From CAVUAT01 sp963848045 (lineage in GTDB: Bacteria; Actinomycetota; Thermoleophilia; Solirubrobacterales; 70-9), in assembly GCA_963848045.1 (NCBI GenBank), contig CAWKCC010000005.1, positions 1 through 64,000 on the forward strand: a stretch of 64,000 bases of DNA. The letters run 5' to 3'. Shown piece after piece: positions 1 through 7,533 of this stretch (within the stretch, counting starts at the first letter, position 1; every line of letters begins with the position of its first letter). The notes beneath the pieces are model-generated. The model did not search any database. It worked only from the letters and a program-made list of their open reading frames with translations, and had not been told where the DNA came from. A program made the translations under genes and the position numbers.

Positions 1-5
1 GCCGG

Positions 6-677
6 TTGAGGTTGGATGTATTCACCCTGTTTCCCGAGCATTTCGAATGGTTTCGGAGCCAACGCCACGTCTCCAACGCTCTCGAGCGTGGGTCCGAGCT
101 GCGCTGCCTGAGCTATCGCGACACGACTCCGCTCAGCGGCGGCCAGGTGGATGACTCTCCCTACGGTGGGGGCGCGGGGATGGTGATGCGGGTGGACGTC
201 GTCGACGCGGCGCTCGAGGCCGCCTACGGGCCCGAGCGCTCGTCGGTGCGAAAGGTCGCGCTGGTGCCGGGTGGCCGCCTCTTCGACGAGGCCCTGGCGG
301 CCGAACTGGCCGGCGAGCCGCACCTGGCGCTGCTCTGCGGGCGCTACGAGGGCTTCGACGAGCGCGTGGTCGAGCACCTGGCCGACGAGGCGATCTCGAT
401 CGGGCGTTATGTGCTGGCCGGGGGCGAGCTGGCGGCGATGGTGATCGCCGACGCCGTGCTGCGCAAGCTCCCGGGCGCCCTCGGCGACGCCGAGAGCGTG
501 GTGGAGGAGTCGTTCAGCGAGGCGCTCGGGGGCGCGCCGGAGTACCCGCACTTCACGCGGCCCGCGGAGTACCGGGGCTGGGGCGTGCCCGAGATCCTGC
601 TCAGCGGCGACCACGCCAGGGTGCGCGAGTGGCGCCTGCAGCGCAGCCGCGAGCGCACCCGATCGCCCGGGCCCTAG
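6..677 (+). CDS. trmD: tRNA (guanine-N1)-methyltransferase TrmD
   Basis: SPOUT-class methyltransferase that makes m1G37 in tRNAs reading CNN codons, using S-adenosylmethionine, and so guards against +1 frameshifting. The 223-residue product has the family blocks: MRLDVFTLFPEHF at the N-terminus, YGGGAGMVMR, LLCGRYEGFDERV and the trefoil-knot segment SIGRYVLAGGELA. The start is a TTG only five bases into the window, so the ribosome-binding site lies outside and the start is not fully checked. rplS follows after about 100 bp, the usual trmD-rplS order. Length is slightly short of the usual 230-250 residues. Confidence 0.95.
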   Translation: MRLDVFTLFPEHFEWFRSQRHVSNALERGSELRCLSYRDTTPLSGGQVDDSPYGGGAGMVMRVDVVDAALEAAYGPERSSVRKVALVPGGRLFDEALAAELAGEPHLALLCGRYEGFDERVVEHLADEAISIGRYVLAGGELAAMVIADAVLRKLPGALGDAESVVEESFSEALGGAPEYPHFTRPAEYRGWGVPEILLSGDHARVREWRLQRSRERTRSPGP

Positions 678-780
678 CCGCTACCATTCTCGCCTGCGCG
701 GGCCGCTGGCACGCGCTTTTTTCACGCGTTCGCCGGGCCACTCAGGTGGCCTTGAGGGCGCCACACCACGATCTCCAGCC

Positions 781-1455
781 ATGAGCACCGTCATCGACAG
801 CCTCGAGCAGCGCAGCCTCAAGAGGCGCCCCAAGTTCGGGGCGGGTGACCGGGTGCGCGTCCACTTCCAGGTGGTGGAGGGCAATCGCAAGCGCACCCAG
901 GTGTTCGAGGGAATCGTGATCAAGCGGCAGGGGAGCGGCTCCCGGGAGACCTTCACCGTTCGCAAGAGCTCCTTCGGCGTCGGCGTCGAGCGGACCTTCC
1001 CGCTGCACTCGCCCAAGGTCGAGAAGCTCGAGATCGCGGGACGCGGGGACGTGCGCCGGGCAAAGCTCTACTACCTGCGCGACAAGGTCGGCAAGAGCGC
1101 CCGCGTCGCCGAGCGGCGCTGGGGCATCGAGGACGAGCTCGTGATCGCCGACGAAGAGGCGGTGGATGCCGAGGGCGTCGCCGTCAGCGAGGCGGAGGCC
1201 GAGGCGGTGGATGCCGAGGCTGAGGGTGACGGCGAGGCCGGCGAGGGCGAGAAGGCGGGCGCCGAGACCGCCGCCGAGGCCCAGGAGGTATCGCCGGCCG
1301 AGGTCTCCGAGGCCGACGGCGCGGCGGCGGAGGGCGAGGCGAAGGCCGAAGACGAGCGGCCCGACCAGGCTGCCGAGGCGGCCGCAGGGAACGAGGAGAG
1401 CGACGGCGAGCCGCAGCATGGCGAGCAGCCCTCTTCCGAGAAGGCAGAAGGCTGA
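781..1455 (+). CDS. rplS: 50S ribosomal protein bL19 with long acidic C-terminal tail
   Basis: bL19 lies at the 30S-50S interface. Residues about 1-115 are a normal bL19 domain (for example FGAGDRVRVHF, VFEGIVIKRQG and FPLHSPKVEKLE). The remaining roughly 105 residues are almost only Ala, Glu, Asp and Gly and look disordered; bL19 is normally about 115-120 residues in total. A short palindrome (GGCCAC/GTGGCC) lies 35-45 nt upstream. The stop codon overlaps the proposed CTG start of lepB. The ribosomal identity is secure, but the role of the tail is unknown. Confidence 0.94.
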   Translation: MSTVIDSLEQRSLKRRPKFGAGDRVRVHFQVVEGNRKRTQVFEGIVIKRQGSGSRETFTVRKSSFGVGVERTFPLHSPKVEKLEIAGRGDVRRAKLYYLRDKVGKSARVAERRWGIEDELVIADEEAVDAEGVAVSEAEAEAVDAEAEGDGEAGEGEKAGAETAAEAQEVSPAEVSEADGAAAEGEAKAEDERPDQAAEAAAGNEESDGEPQHGEQPSSEKAEG

Positions 1456-2066
1456 AGGTCCCAAAGCCCGAGAGCACTGCGGGCGCGCTCGCCGAGCTCG
1501 TCGTCATCGTCGCGCTCGCGCTCGGCCTCGCGCTGGGCATCCAGGCGCTGGTCGTCAAGCCGTACCAGATCCCGTCGGAGTCGATGGAACCCACCCTCGA
1601 CGTCGGCCAGCGCGTTCTCGTCAACCGCTTCCTCTATCGCTTCGCCGACCCCGCCGTGGGCGACATCGTCGTCTTCAACCCGCCGCAGGGCGCCGAGCGC
1701 GGCAACCAGTGCGGGGTGCGCCGGCCGGCGGGCTCGGCCTGCCCCGAGGCGACCCCCCAGCGCGCGGAAGTCAACTTCATCAAGCGAATCGTCGCCGGGC
1801 CGGGCGACATGATCGCCGTCCGCAACGGACACCCCGTGATCAACGGGGTCGAGGTGACCGACGAGGACTTCATCCGCCCATGCCGGCCGGGAGGCGAGTG
1901 CAACCTGCCGAATCCGATAACCATTCCACCCGACCACTACTTCATGATGGGTGACAACCGTGGGGAGAGCGACGACAGCCGCTTCTGGGGCCCGGTCCCC
2001 AAGGACTGGATCATCGGCAGGGCCTTCGCCACCTACTGGCCCCCGCGCAAGCTCGGCATCTTCTAG
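1452..2066 (+). CDS. lepB: Signal peptidase I, probable CTG start
   Basis: Membrane serine protease that removes signal peptides from exported proteins. With the start placed at CTG 1452 the product is 204 residues: a short basic N-terminus, a transmembrane helix at about 13-35, the catalytic motif SESMEPTL (Ser44), the general-base lysine in NFIKRIVAGPGD (Lys111) and the box E motif GDNRGESDDSR. The first in-frame ATG (1584) would remove both the membrane helix and the catalytic serine, so it cannot be the start. No ATG, GTG or TTG is in frame just upstream. CTG 1452 overlaps the rplS stop and has a GAGAAGG sequence 7 nt before it. An insert with two cysteines (about residues 87 and 97) may form a disulfide outside the membrane. 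Confidence 0.88.
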   Translation: MKVPKPESTAGALAELVVIVALALGLALGIQALVVKPYQIPSESMEPTLDVGQRVLVNRFLYRFADPAVGDIVVFNPPQGAERGNQCGVRRPAGSACPEATPQRAEVNFIKRIVAGPGDMIAVRNGHPVINGVEVTDEDFIRPCRPGGECNLPNPITIPPDHYFMMGDNRGESDDSRFWGPVPKDWIIGRAFATYWPPRKLGIF

Positions 2067-2112
2067 CCGCAGCGGCTCGCGCGGCCGGCGCAGCAGGCGC
2101 ACAGCCGCCCGC

Positions 2113-2937
2113 CTGTTCCGCTTCGACCGCTCCTTCGGTGGGCGCTATGTCGCCGGTGTCGACGAGGCCGGTCGCGGCTCGCTGGCCGGGCCGCTGCTCG
2201 CCGCCGGGGTGCTGCTCGATCTCGAGCGGATCGGCCGCAGCGAGCGCCTCGCCCTGGCGCGCCTCGACGACTCCAAGCGGCTCTCGACCGAGGAGCGCGA
2301 GCGGCTCTACCCGGCCGTGATCCGCGCGGCGGCGGGCGTCTCGGTCGCCGTGCGCTCGGTCCGCGCGATCGACACGCGCGGCCTGCACGTCTCCAACCTC
2401 GGCGCGCTCGCGGATTGCATGCGGGCGGTGGCGGGCGGCGACGGCGTGGTGCGCCTGGTCGACGGGTTCCCGCTGCCGCGCTGCGGGCTCGAGCACACCC
2501 CGGTGGTCGACGGCGACGCGCGCAGCGCCGCGATCGCTGCGGCCTCGGTGATCGCCAAGGTGACCAGGGACCGCTACATGCACCGGGTCGCCTCGCTCTA
2601 CCCGAAATGGAACTTCGACGGAAACGTCGGCTACTCCACGCCCGAGCACCGGTCCGCGATCCGCGAGCACGGCATCTGCCCGCTGCACCGGCGCTCCTTC
2701 GCCTCGATCGCCTATACGCAGCTCAGCCTCGGCCCCGCCGGCGAGACGGCGGTCGGCTCGGGCGAGAGCGCGGCATCCGCTGCGTCGGCGTCCGCGTCGC
2801 AGCCCGGTATCCCCGCAGGCGAAGCCGACGAGGTGCCTTCGATCTCAGAAGGCGTCGCGGATGTGATCGAGATCGGCGCCGCCCGCGGCGTCGAAGCTGA
2901 CCCCGACGACGTCGAAGCGGTAGCCGGCGACGCCTAG
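2113..2937 (+). CDS. rnhB: Ribonuclease HII
   Basis: Endonuclease that cleaves the RNA strand of RNA-DNA hybrids and misincorporated ribonucleotides. The conserved core includes GVDEAGRGSLAGP (first catalytic Asp-Glu), LDDSKRLS, VDGDARSAAIAAASVIAKVTR and NFDGNVGYSTPEH. The core ends near the residues ASIAYTQLSL (about 2733), and a further 66-residue low-complexity tail follows. The tail runs 93 bp antisense into the 3' end of yraN. The start is uncertain. GTGs at 1951 and 1960 lie deep inside lepB, and no standard start follows before the core, so CTG 2113 is proposed. It places the DEAGRG motif at a usual distance from the N-terminus. Confidence 0.85.
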   Translation: MFRFDRSFGGRYVAGVDEAGRGSLAGPLLAAGVLLDLERIGRSERLALARLDDSKRLSTEERERLYPAVIRAAAGVSVAVRSVRAIDTRGLHVSNLGALADCMRAVAGGDGVVRLVDGFPLPRCGLEHTPVVDGDARSAAIAAASVIAKVTRDRYMHRVASLYPKWNFDGNVGYSTPEHRSAIREHGICPLHRRSFASIAYTQLSLGPAGETAVGSGESAASAASASASQPGIPAGEADEVPSISEGVADVIEIGAARGVEADPDDVEAVAGDA

Positions 2938-3231
2938 GGGAGGGCGGGGCCCCTCCCTGCGGGCGGCGAGCCATCCGAGGGCGAGCCTTCGCAGCCGCGC
3001 CCGCTTGCGGGGGCCGACCGCGTGAGCCGGCGAGACCGGGCCGTGAATCCGGCTCGAGCGGGCTCCCTTGACCTCGACGAAGACGAGCGTGGCGCCGTCG
3101 AGCGCGATCAGGTCGATCTCGCCGCCCGGCGAGCGGGCGTTGCGCTCGACGATCCGCCACCCGGCTCGGGCCAGGCGGCGGGCGACCAGGTCCTCGGCGG
3201 CCCTGCCGAGGCGCTGCCTCGCGAACGTCAT
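2845..3231 (-). CDS. yraN: YraN/UPF0102 family nuclease-like protein
   Basis: A 128-residue UPF0102 protein with the nuclease-fold pattern GEIDLIALDGATLVFVEVKG, resembling the E-D-ExK metal site of Holliday-junction-resolvase-like enzymes. The true substrate is not established. The N-terminus (LGRAAEDLVARRLARAGWRI) and the end (DHIRDAF) are both typical of the family, so the gene is complete. It is convergent with rnhB and their coding ends overlap by 93 bp. In most relatives yraN sits on the same strand between rnhB and comM, so it appears inverted here. It starts divergently from comM across 115 bp. Confidence 0.85.
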   Translation of the reverse strand: MTFARQRLGRAAEDLVARRLARAGWRIVERNARSPGGEIDLIALDGATLVFVEVKGARSSRIHGPVSPAHAVGPRKRARLRRLALGWLAARREGPRPPLGVAGYRFDVVGVSFDAAGGADLDHIRDAF

Positions 3232-3346
3232 CGCGCCAGACTCGCCGCCGTCGGCTCACGATGCCCGCCGCGAGTGCGGCGGAAGCGTTACGCCCCTGTG
3301 ACGTTACGCGCGCCCCACGCGCGTGCCCGACTCTTAGCTTCGCGCC

Positions 3347-4843
3347 ATGCTCGCGATCGCCCGAACCTTCTCGCTGATCGGGATCGAGGCCGAGCCCGTG
3401 CACGTCGAGGTGGACGTCCGCCGCGGCCTGCCGTCGTTCGCGATCGTCGGCCTGCCCGACGCCGCGGTCAGGGAGTCGCGCGAGCGAGTCAGGGCGGCGC
3501 TCGCGAACTCCGGGTTCGAGTTCCCCTTGCAGAGGATCATCACCAACCTCGCGCCGGCCGACGTGCCCAAGATCGGGCCCGGCTTCGACCTTGCGATCGC
3601 GGCGGCCCTGCTGGTGGCGGCCAAGCAGATCCCCCAGGGGTTCCTGGAGCGCCATGCGCTCGCGGGCGAGCTGGCGCTCGACGGATCCATACGGCCGGTG
3701 CCGGGCGCACTCGCGATGGCCGAGGGAGCGAGGGGCCTCGGCATGCGGGGCATCGCCGTCGCGCCGCAGGATGCCGCGCAGGCGTCGCTGGTCGAGGGCA
3801 TAGAGGTGGTCGCCCTCGACCACGTCGCGCGCCTGCCGGCGCTGGCGGAGGGGTCGCTGGAGCCCGCGCCGCAGCGCTCCGCCGCCTCCCTGGATTCCCC
3901 TGACGACGGCGATCCCGACCTGGCCGACCTGCGCGGCCAGCCCGCGCTGCGCAGGGCGCTCGAGGTGGTGGCGGCGGGTGGGCACAGCATGCTGATCGTC
4001 GGGCCTCCCGGAGCGGGCAAGACGCTCGCCGCGCGCCGCCTGCCCTCCCTGCTGCCTCCCCTGGCGCCGCCCGAGGCGCTGGAGGTGATGAGGATCGCCG
4101 GCGCCTGCGGGAACGGCGGCGCCTCGTTGGTGAGGCGACCGTTCCGGGCTCCCCACCACACCGCGTCGGCCCGTGCCCTGATCGGCGGCGGCACGCCGCC
4201 GCGCCCCGGCGAGGTGACCAGGGCGCACCGGGGCGTCCTCTTTCTCGACGAGCTGGGCGAGTTCCGCCGCGACGCCCTCGAGGCGCTGCGCCAGCCCCTG
4301 GAGGAGGGCGGGATCACGCTCTCGCGCGCCCAGCGCGCGATCAGCCTTCCCTGCCGCTTCATGCTGGTCGCCGCCTCCAACCCGTGCCCGTGCGGCTACG
4401 GCCCCGACTCCGGTGATTGCGAGTGTCATCCGACCGCGGCGGCGCGCTACCTGGCAAAGCTCAGCGGTGCCCTCGCCGACCGGATCGACGTCTTCGTCGC
4501 GGTCGATCGCCCCACCGCTGACGATTTCTCGGCCGAGCGGGGCGAGCGCTCGATGCCCGTCCGGGAACGGGTCGCTGCGGCGCGGCTGCGCCAGCAGCAC
4601 CGGCTCGGGGGCGGCCGCTGCAACGCCGAGATGACGCCGGAGCAGACCCGCCGGCACTGCGCCCTAGACGGCGCGGGCGAGCGCATCCTTCGCGAGGGCC
4701 ACGAGCGGCTGGGACTCAGCGGCCGGGGCTGGGACCGGGTTCTCAGAGTCGCGCGGACGATCGCCGATCTGGCCGGCGAGGAGGCGATCTCGGGCGACCA
4801 CCTGGCCAACGCCCTGGGCCTGCGGCGAAAGCAGAGGCGTTGA
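3347..4843 (+). CDS. comM: ComM/YifB family Mg-chelatase-like AAA+ ATPase
   Basis: A 498-residue ComM/YifB homologue; characterised ComM acts as a branch-migration helicase during natural transformation. The N-terminal domain starts LAIARTFSLIGIEAEPV and contains GLPSFAIVGLPDAAVRESRERV. The AAA+ module has Walker A GPPGAGKT at about residue 222 and Walker B FLDELGEF, followed by the cysteine-rich segment NPCPCGYG typical of the family. The C-terminal Mg-chelatase domain completes the protein. The ATG is 6 nt downstream of a TAGCTT -10 element, which suggests a leaderless message. dprA follows after 34 bp, consistent with a DNA uptake/recombination pair. Confidence 0.93.
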   Translation: MLAIARTFSLIGIEAEPVHVEVDVRRGLPSFAIVGLPDAAVRESRERVRAALANSGFEFPLQRIITNLAPADVPKIGPGFDLAIAAALLVAAKQIPQGFLERHALAGELALDGSIRPVPGALAMAEGARGLGMRGIAVAPQDAAQASLVEGIEVVALDHVARLPALAEGSLEPAPQRSAASLDSPDDGDPDLADLRGQPALRRALEVVAAGGHSMLIVGPPGAGKTLAARRLPSLLPPLAPPEALEVMRIAGACGNGGASLVRRPFRAPHHTASARALIGGGTPPRPGEVTRAHRGVLFLDELGEFRRDALEALRQPLEEGGITLSRAQRAISLPCRFMLVAASNPCPCGYGPDSGDCECHPTAAARYLAKLSGALADRIDVFVAVDRPTADDFSAERGERSMPVRERVAAARLRQQHRLGGGRCNAEMTPEQTRRHCALDGAGERILREGHERLGLSGRGWDRVLRVARTIADLAGEEAISGDHLANALGLRRKQRR

Positions 4844-4877
4844 TGACGCCCCCCGATCACCTGATCCTCCGCTAGCC

Positions 4878-6017
4878 GTGGACGCCGAGCACGAGGGCGG
4901 CGTGAGTGCATGCGACGAGTGCCTGCGGCGCGCCTGGCTGGTCGGTGGCCTCTCGGCGCGAATCGAGTCGGCCTGCACGAAGCTTCCCCCGCGAGGGGCC
5001 CGCGAGCTGCTGGGGCTCTCCGACGAGCGCCTGGCCGAGGCGCTCGGCGCGGGGCCGCACGATGACCAGCTCCAGCTCTCGCGGGCGCGAGATCCGGGCG
5101 CCCTGCGTGAGGCGGTCCGCGGTGCGCGCTGCTGGGCATGCTGTCGCCACGACGCGCGCTATCCGGCCGCGCTCGGTGACCTCGGAGACGCCCCCGCCGT
5201 CCTCTTCGGGCGCGGTGACGCGCGGCTGCTCGCCGGGCTGCGGAGGGGTCCCGTGGTCACGATCGTCGGATCGCGGCGGCCGAGCGCCTACGGCCGTGAG
5301 GTCTCGCGCGAGCTGGGCCGGCGTGTGGGCGCGGCCGGGCTGGCCGTGGTCAGCGGCATGGCGCTGGGCATCGACTCCTGCGCTCACGAGGGCGCCCTCG
5401 AGGGCGGGGGATTCACGGTGGCCGTGCTCGGCAGCGGACCCGACATGGTGCACCCGGCGAGCGGCAGGCCCCTGTACGAGGCGATCGCCGCCAGCGGACT
5501 GGTGGTGGCGGAGCTGCCGCCGTCGACCAGGCCGCGGCGCTGGACCTTTCCCGCCCGCAACCGGATCATGGCGGCGCTGGGCTCGATCACAGTCGTGGTC
5601 GAGGCCAGAGCGCGGTCGGGCTCGCTGATCACCTCGGGCATCGCCGGGCAGCTGGGGCGAGAGGTCGGCGCGGTGCCAGGCAGGGTCGGTGCCTCGTCCG
5701 CCGCGGGCACGAACGCCCTGCTGCGCGACGGCGCCCAGGTGATCCGCGGTGCCCAGGACGTGCTGGATTCGCTGCTCGGCGCCGGCGCGATCCGGATCGA
5801 GCCCAGCGAGGGGCCCGCGGTGGAGCCCGAGCTGGCCTCGGCCCTGGAGGCGGTCGAGGGCGGCGCCGAGACCCAGGACGCCGTCGCCCATGCCGCGGGG
5901 CTCGGGGCAGCCGCGGTCACGGCGGCGCTGACCCGGCTGGAGCTGTTGGGACTGGTCAGCGCTGACTCAGCCGGGCGCTACACGCGCACCACGCTCGAGG
6001 CGGAAGGGGTCGCCTAG
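4878..6017 (+). CDS. dprA: DNA-processing protein DprA
   Basis: DprA binds incoming single-stranded DNA and loads RecA during transformation. The 379-residue protein has an N-terminal helical region, a Rossmann-like DNA-binding domain with VTIVGSRRPSAYG and SGMALGIDSCAHEGAL, the segment FPARNRIMAALG, and a C-terminal winged-helix-like domain (residues about 315-375). A GTG start is used. Its pairing with comM follows the standard order. The next gene, thiD, begins 10 bp after the stop, and its -10 element overlaps the dprA stop codon. Confidence 0.93.
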   Translation: MDAEHEGGVSACDECLRRAWLVGGLSARIESACTKLPPRGARELLGLSDERLAEALGAGPHDDQLQLSRARDPGALREAVRGARCWACCRHDARYPAALGDLGDAPAVLFGRGDARLLAGLRRGPVVTIVGSRRPSAYGREVSRELGRRVGAAGLAVVSGMALGIDSCAHEGALEGGGFTVAVLGSGPDMVHPASGRPLYEAIAASGLVVAELPPSTRPRRWTFPARNRIMAALGSITVVVEARARSGSLITSGIAGQLGREVGAVPGRVGASSAAGTNALLRDGAQVIRGAQDVLDSLLGAGAIRIEPSEGPAVEPELASALEAVEGGAETQDAVAHAAGLGAAAVTAALTRLELLGLVSADSAGRYTRTTLEAEGVA

Positions 6018-6027
6018 CCTGTCTCCG

Positions 6028-6840
6028 ATGGCAACCGAAGCCAACGGCCGTACCCCGGTCGCCATGGCGATAGCCGGCTCGGACTCGGGCGGCGGGGCGG
6101 GCATTCAGGCTGACTTGAAGGCGTTCGCCCGCTGTGGAGTGCACGGCACCACGGCGATAGTCGCGCTGACGGCGCAGAACACGACCGGGGTCAGCTCGAT
6201 TCTCCAGATCCCCCCCGAGATGATTCTCGACCAGGTCCGCGCCGTCGCCTCTGACATCGGAGTGGACGCGGTGAAGATCGGCATGCTCGGCGACGAGCCG
6301 ACGATCGAAGCCGTGGTGGAGGCGCTCGAGCTGGTGGGCGCGGCGCCGGTGGTCGTCGACCCGGTGATGATCGCCGAGAGCGGGGCGGTGCTGCTTGATC
6401 CGGCTGCCCGCCATGCGCTGGTGAAGCGGGTGCTGCCGCTGGCCGCCGTGGCGACCCCCAACCTGCCCGAGGCTCGCGAGCTGACGGGGCTGGGCGAGCA
6501 GGCGAGCGGCGAGGAGCTCGCGCGCGCGACGCACGCGCTCGGCCCCCGCGCGGTCGTGGTCACCGGGGGACACGGCGAGGCCGGGGCCGACGTCTTCTAC
6601 GACGGCGCTGAGCCGGAGCTGATCCCGGGCCCTCGCCATCCCGACGGAGCCTCGCACGGCTCCGGCTGCACGCATTCCTCGGCCCTCGCCGCGCACCTCG
6701 CGCTCGGATATTCGCCGCTCGAGGCTGCCCGCCGCGCCCGGGAGATCGCCGCCGAGGCCATCGAGGCGGGCCTGCGCGATGTCGGCCGGGGCGCCGGTCC
6801 CGTGGACGCCCTGGGGATAGGCGTGCGCCGTCGGCCATAA
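6028..6840 (+). CDS. thiD: Hydroxymethylpyrimidine/phosphomethylpyrimidine kinase
   Basis: Ribokinase-family enzyme of thiamine synthesis, phosphorylating HMP and HMP-phosphate to HMP-pyrophosphate. The 270-residue sequence has the ThiD signatures AGSDSGGGAGIQADLKAF, GVHGTTAIVALTAQNT and PVMIAESGAVLLDP, and the C-terminal anion hole region GASHGSGCTHSSALAAHLA. A TAGCCT -10 element ends 7 nt before the ATG, so it may be transcribed leaderless rather than with dprA. No other thiamine gene is in the window. Confidence 0.94.
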   Translation: MATEANGRTPVAMAIAGSDSGGGAGIQADLKAFARCGVHGTTAIVALTAQNTTGVSSILQIPPEMILDQVRAVASDIGVDAVKIGMLGDEPTIEAVVEALELVGAAPVVVDPVMIAESGAVLLDPAARHALVKRVLPLAAVATPNLPEARELTGLGEQASGEELARATHALGPRAVVVTGGHGEAGADVFYDGAEPELIPGPRHPDGASHGSGCTHSSALAAHLALGYSPLEAARRAREIAAEAIEAGLRDVGRGAGPVDALGIGVRRRP

Positions 6841-6847
6841 TCGACAC

Positions 6848-7093
6848 ATGAAGCTCGTGCGAATGAGCCCGGGGCACGGCGACGTGCTGCTCGCCGAGGG
6901 CGATCCCGAGGTCGCCGAGGACGAGCAGCGGCTGATCGACGAGTTCCGCCGGCAGCTCGACCAGGGCATGTGGGCGGCTGTCCCGCACGCCGGCGCGAGC
7001 GGGCGTCATGAAGCGACCATGGTGCGCGATCTCTCCGAGGTCCCCGCGGGCGCGGAGCGAGTGATCTTCTTTCCGCAGGCCGCCGGGGGATGA
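6848..7093 (+). CDS. Small conserved-looking hypothetical protein
   Basis: An 81-residue soluble protein of unknown family, with an acidic helical centre (residues about 20-40) and the ending ERVIFFPQAAGG. No motif is recognised. It is probably a real gene: a CATAAT -10 element lies exactly 6 nt upstream of the ATG, and its stop overlaps the next start in an ATGA arrangement. The latter suggests that the two products are translated together and act together. Confidence 0.7.
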   Translation: MKLVRMSPGHGDVLLAEGDPEVAEDEQRLIDEFRRQLDQGMWAAVPHAGASGRHEATMVRDLSEVPAGAERVIFFPQAAGG

Positions 7094-7533
7094 GCGCGGC
7101 ACACGGATACGCGAGCGATTCTGCGAGCGAGGCGCTGGCCGAGCGGCGCGCCCGCGAGCTGCTGCGCTCCACCGCCGGTGACGAGGTGGCGGAGATGTAC
7201 GACGAGCTCGGGTTCGTCGGCGTCGAGGCCGTCGGCGGTGAGTACGGCTACATCGTCTACCCGCACCGGCCCCTGGTGGCCTACGACGCGCGCAGCGGCG
7301 AGCCGCTGAGCGAGTACTGCGTGCGCTTTCTCGACGGAGCCGTCGCCGACCCCGCGGCGGGAGACCGGCTCCCCGACGCCGACGATGTGCTGGCCAAGTG
7401 GATCGGGTTGCGCGCCGACGAGCGCGGGCTGATCGCGACGGCCAACATGGATCCGCTGGGGCGCCAACTCGACCCGGGCATGGTGCGACGGGACCTGGCC
7501 TCGCTGCGCTCATGGCGCGAGGAACGTTGCTGA
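7090..7533 (+). CDS. Hypothetical protein, translationally coupled to its neighbour
   Basis: A 147-residue soluble protein of unknown function. It has a helical N-terminus (about 10-45), a beta-rich middle containing GGEYGYIVYPHRPLVAYDA, and a helical, acidic C-terminus. Nothing marks it as secreted or membrane-bound. It is joined to the 81-residue gene before it by ATGA and to ilvD after it by TGATG, so the three are likely one transcript. No function is suggested beyond a possible link with that small partner. Confidence 0.75.
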   Translation: MSAAHGYASDSASEALAERRARELLRSTAGDEVAEMYDELGFVGVEAVGGEYGYIVYPHRPLVAYDARSGEPLSEYCVRFLDGAVADPAAGDRLPDADDVLAKWIGLRADERGLIATANMDPLGRQLDPGMVRRDLASLRSWREERC

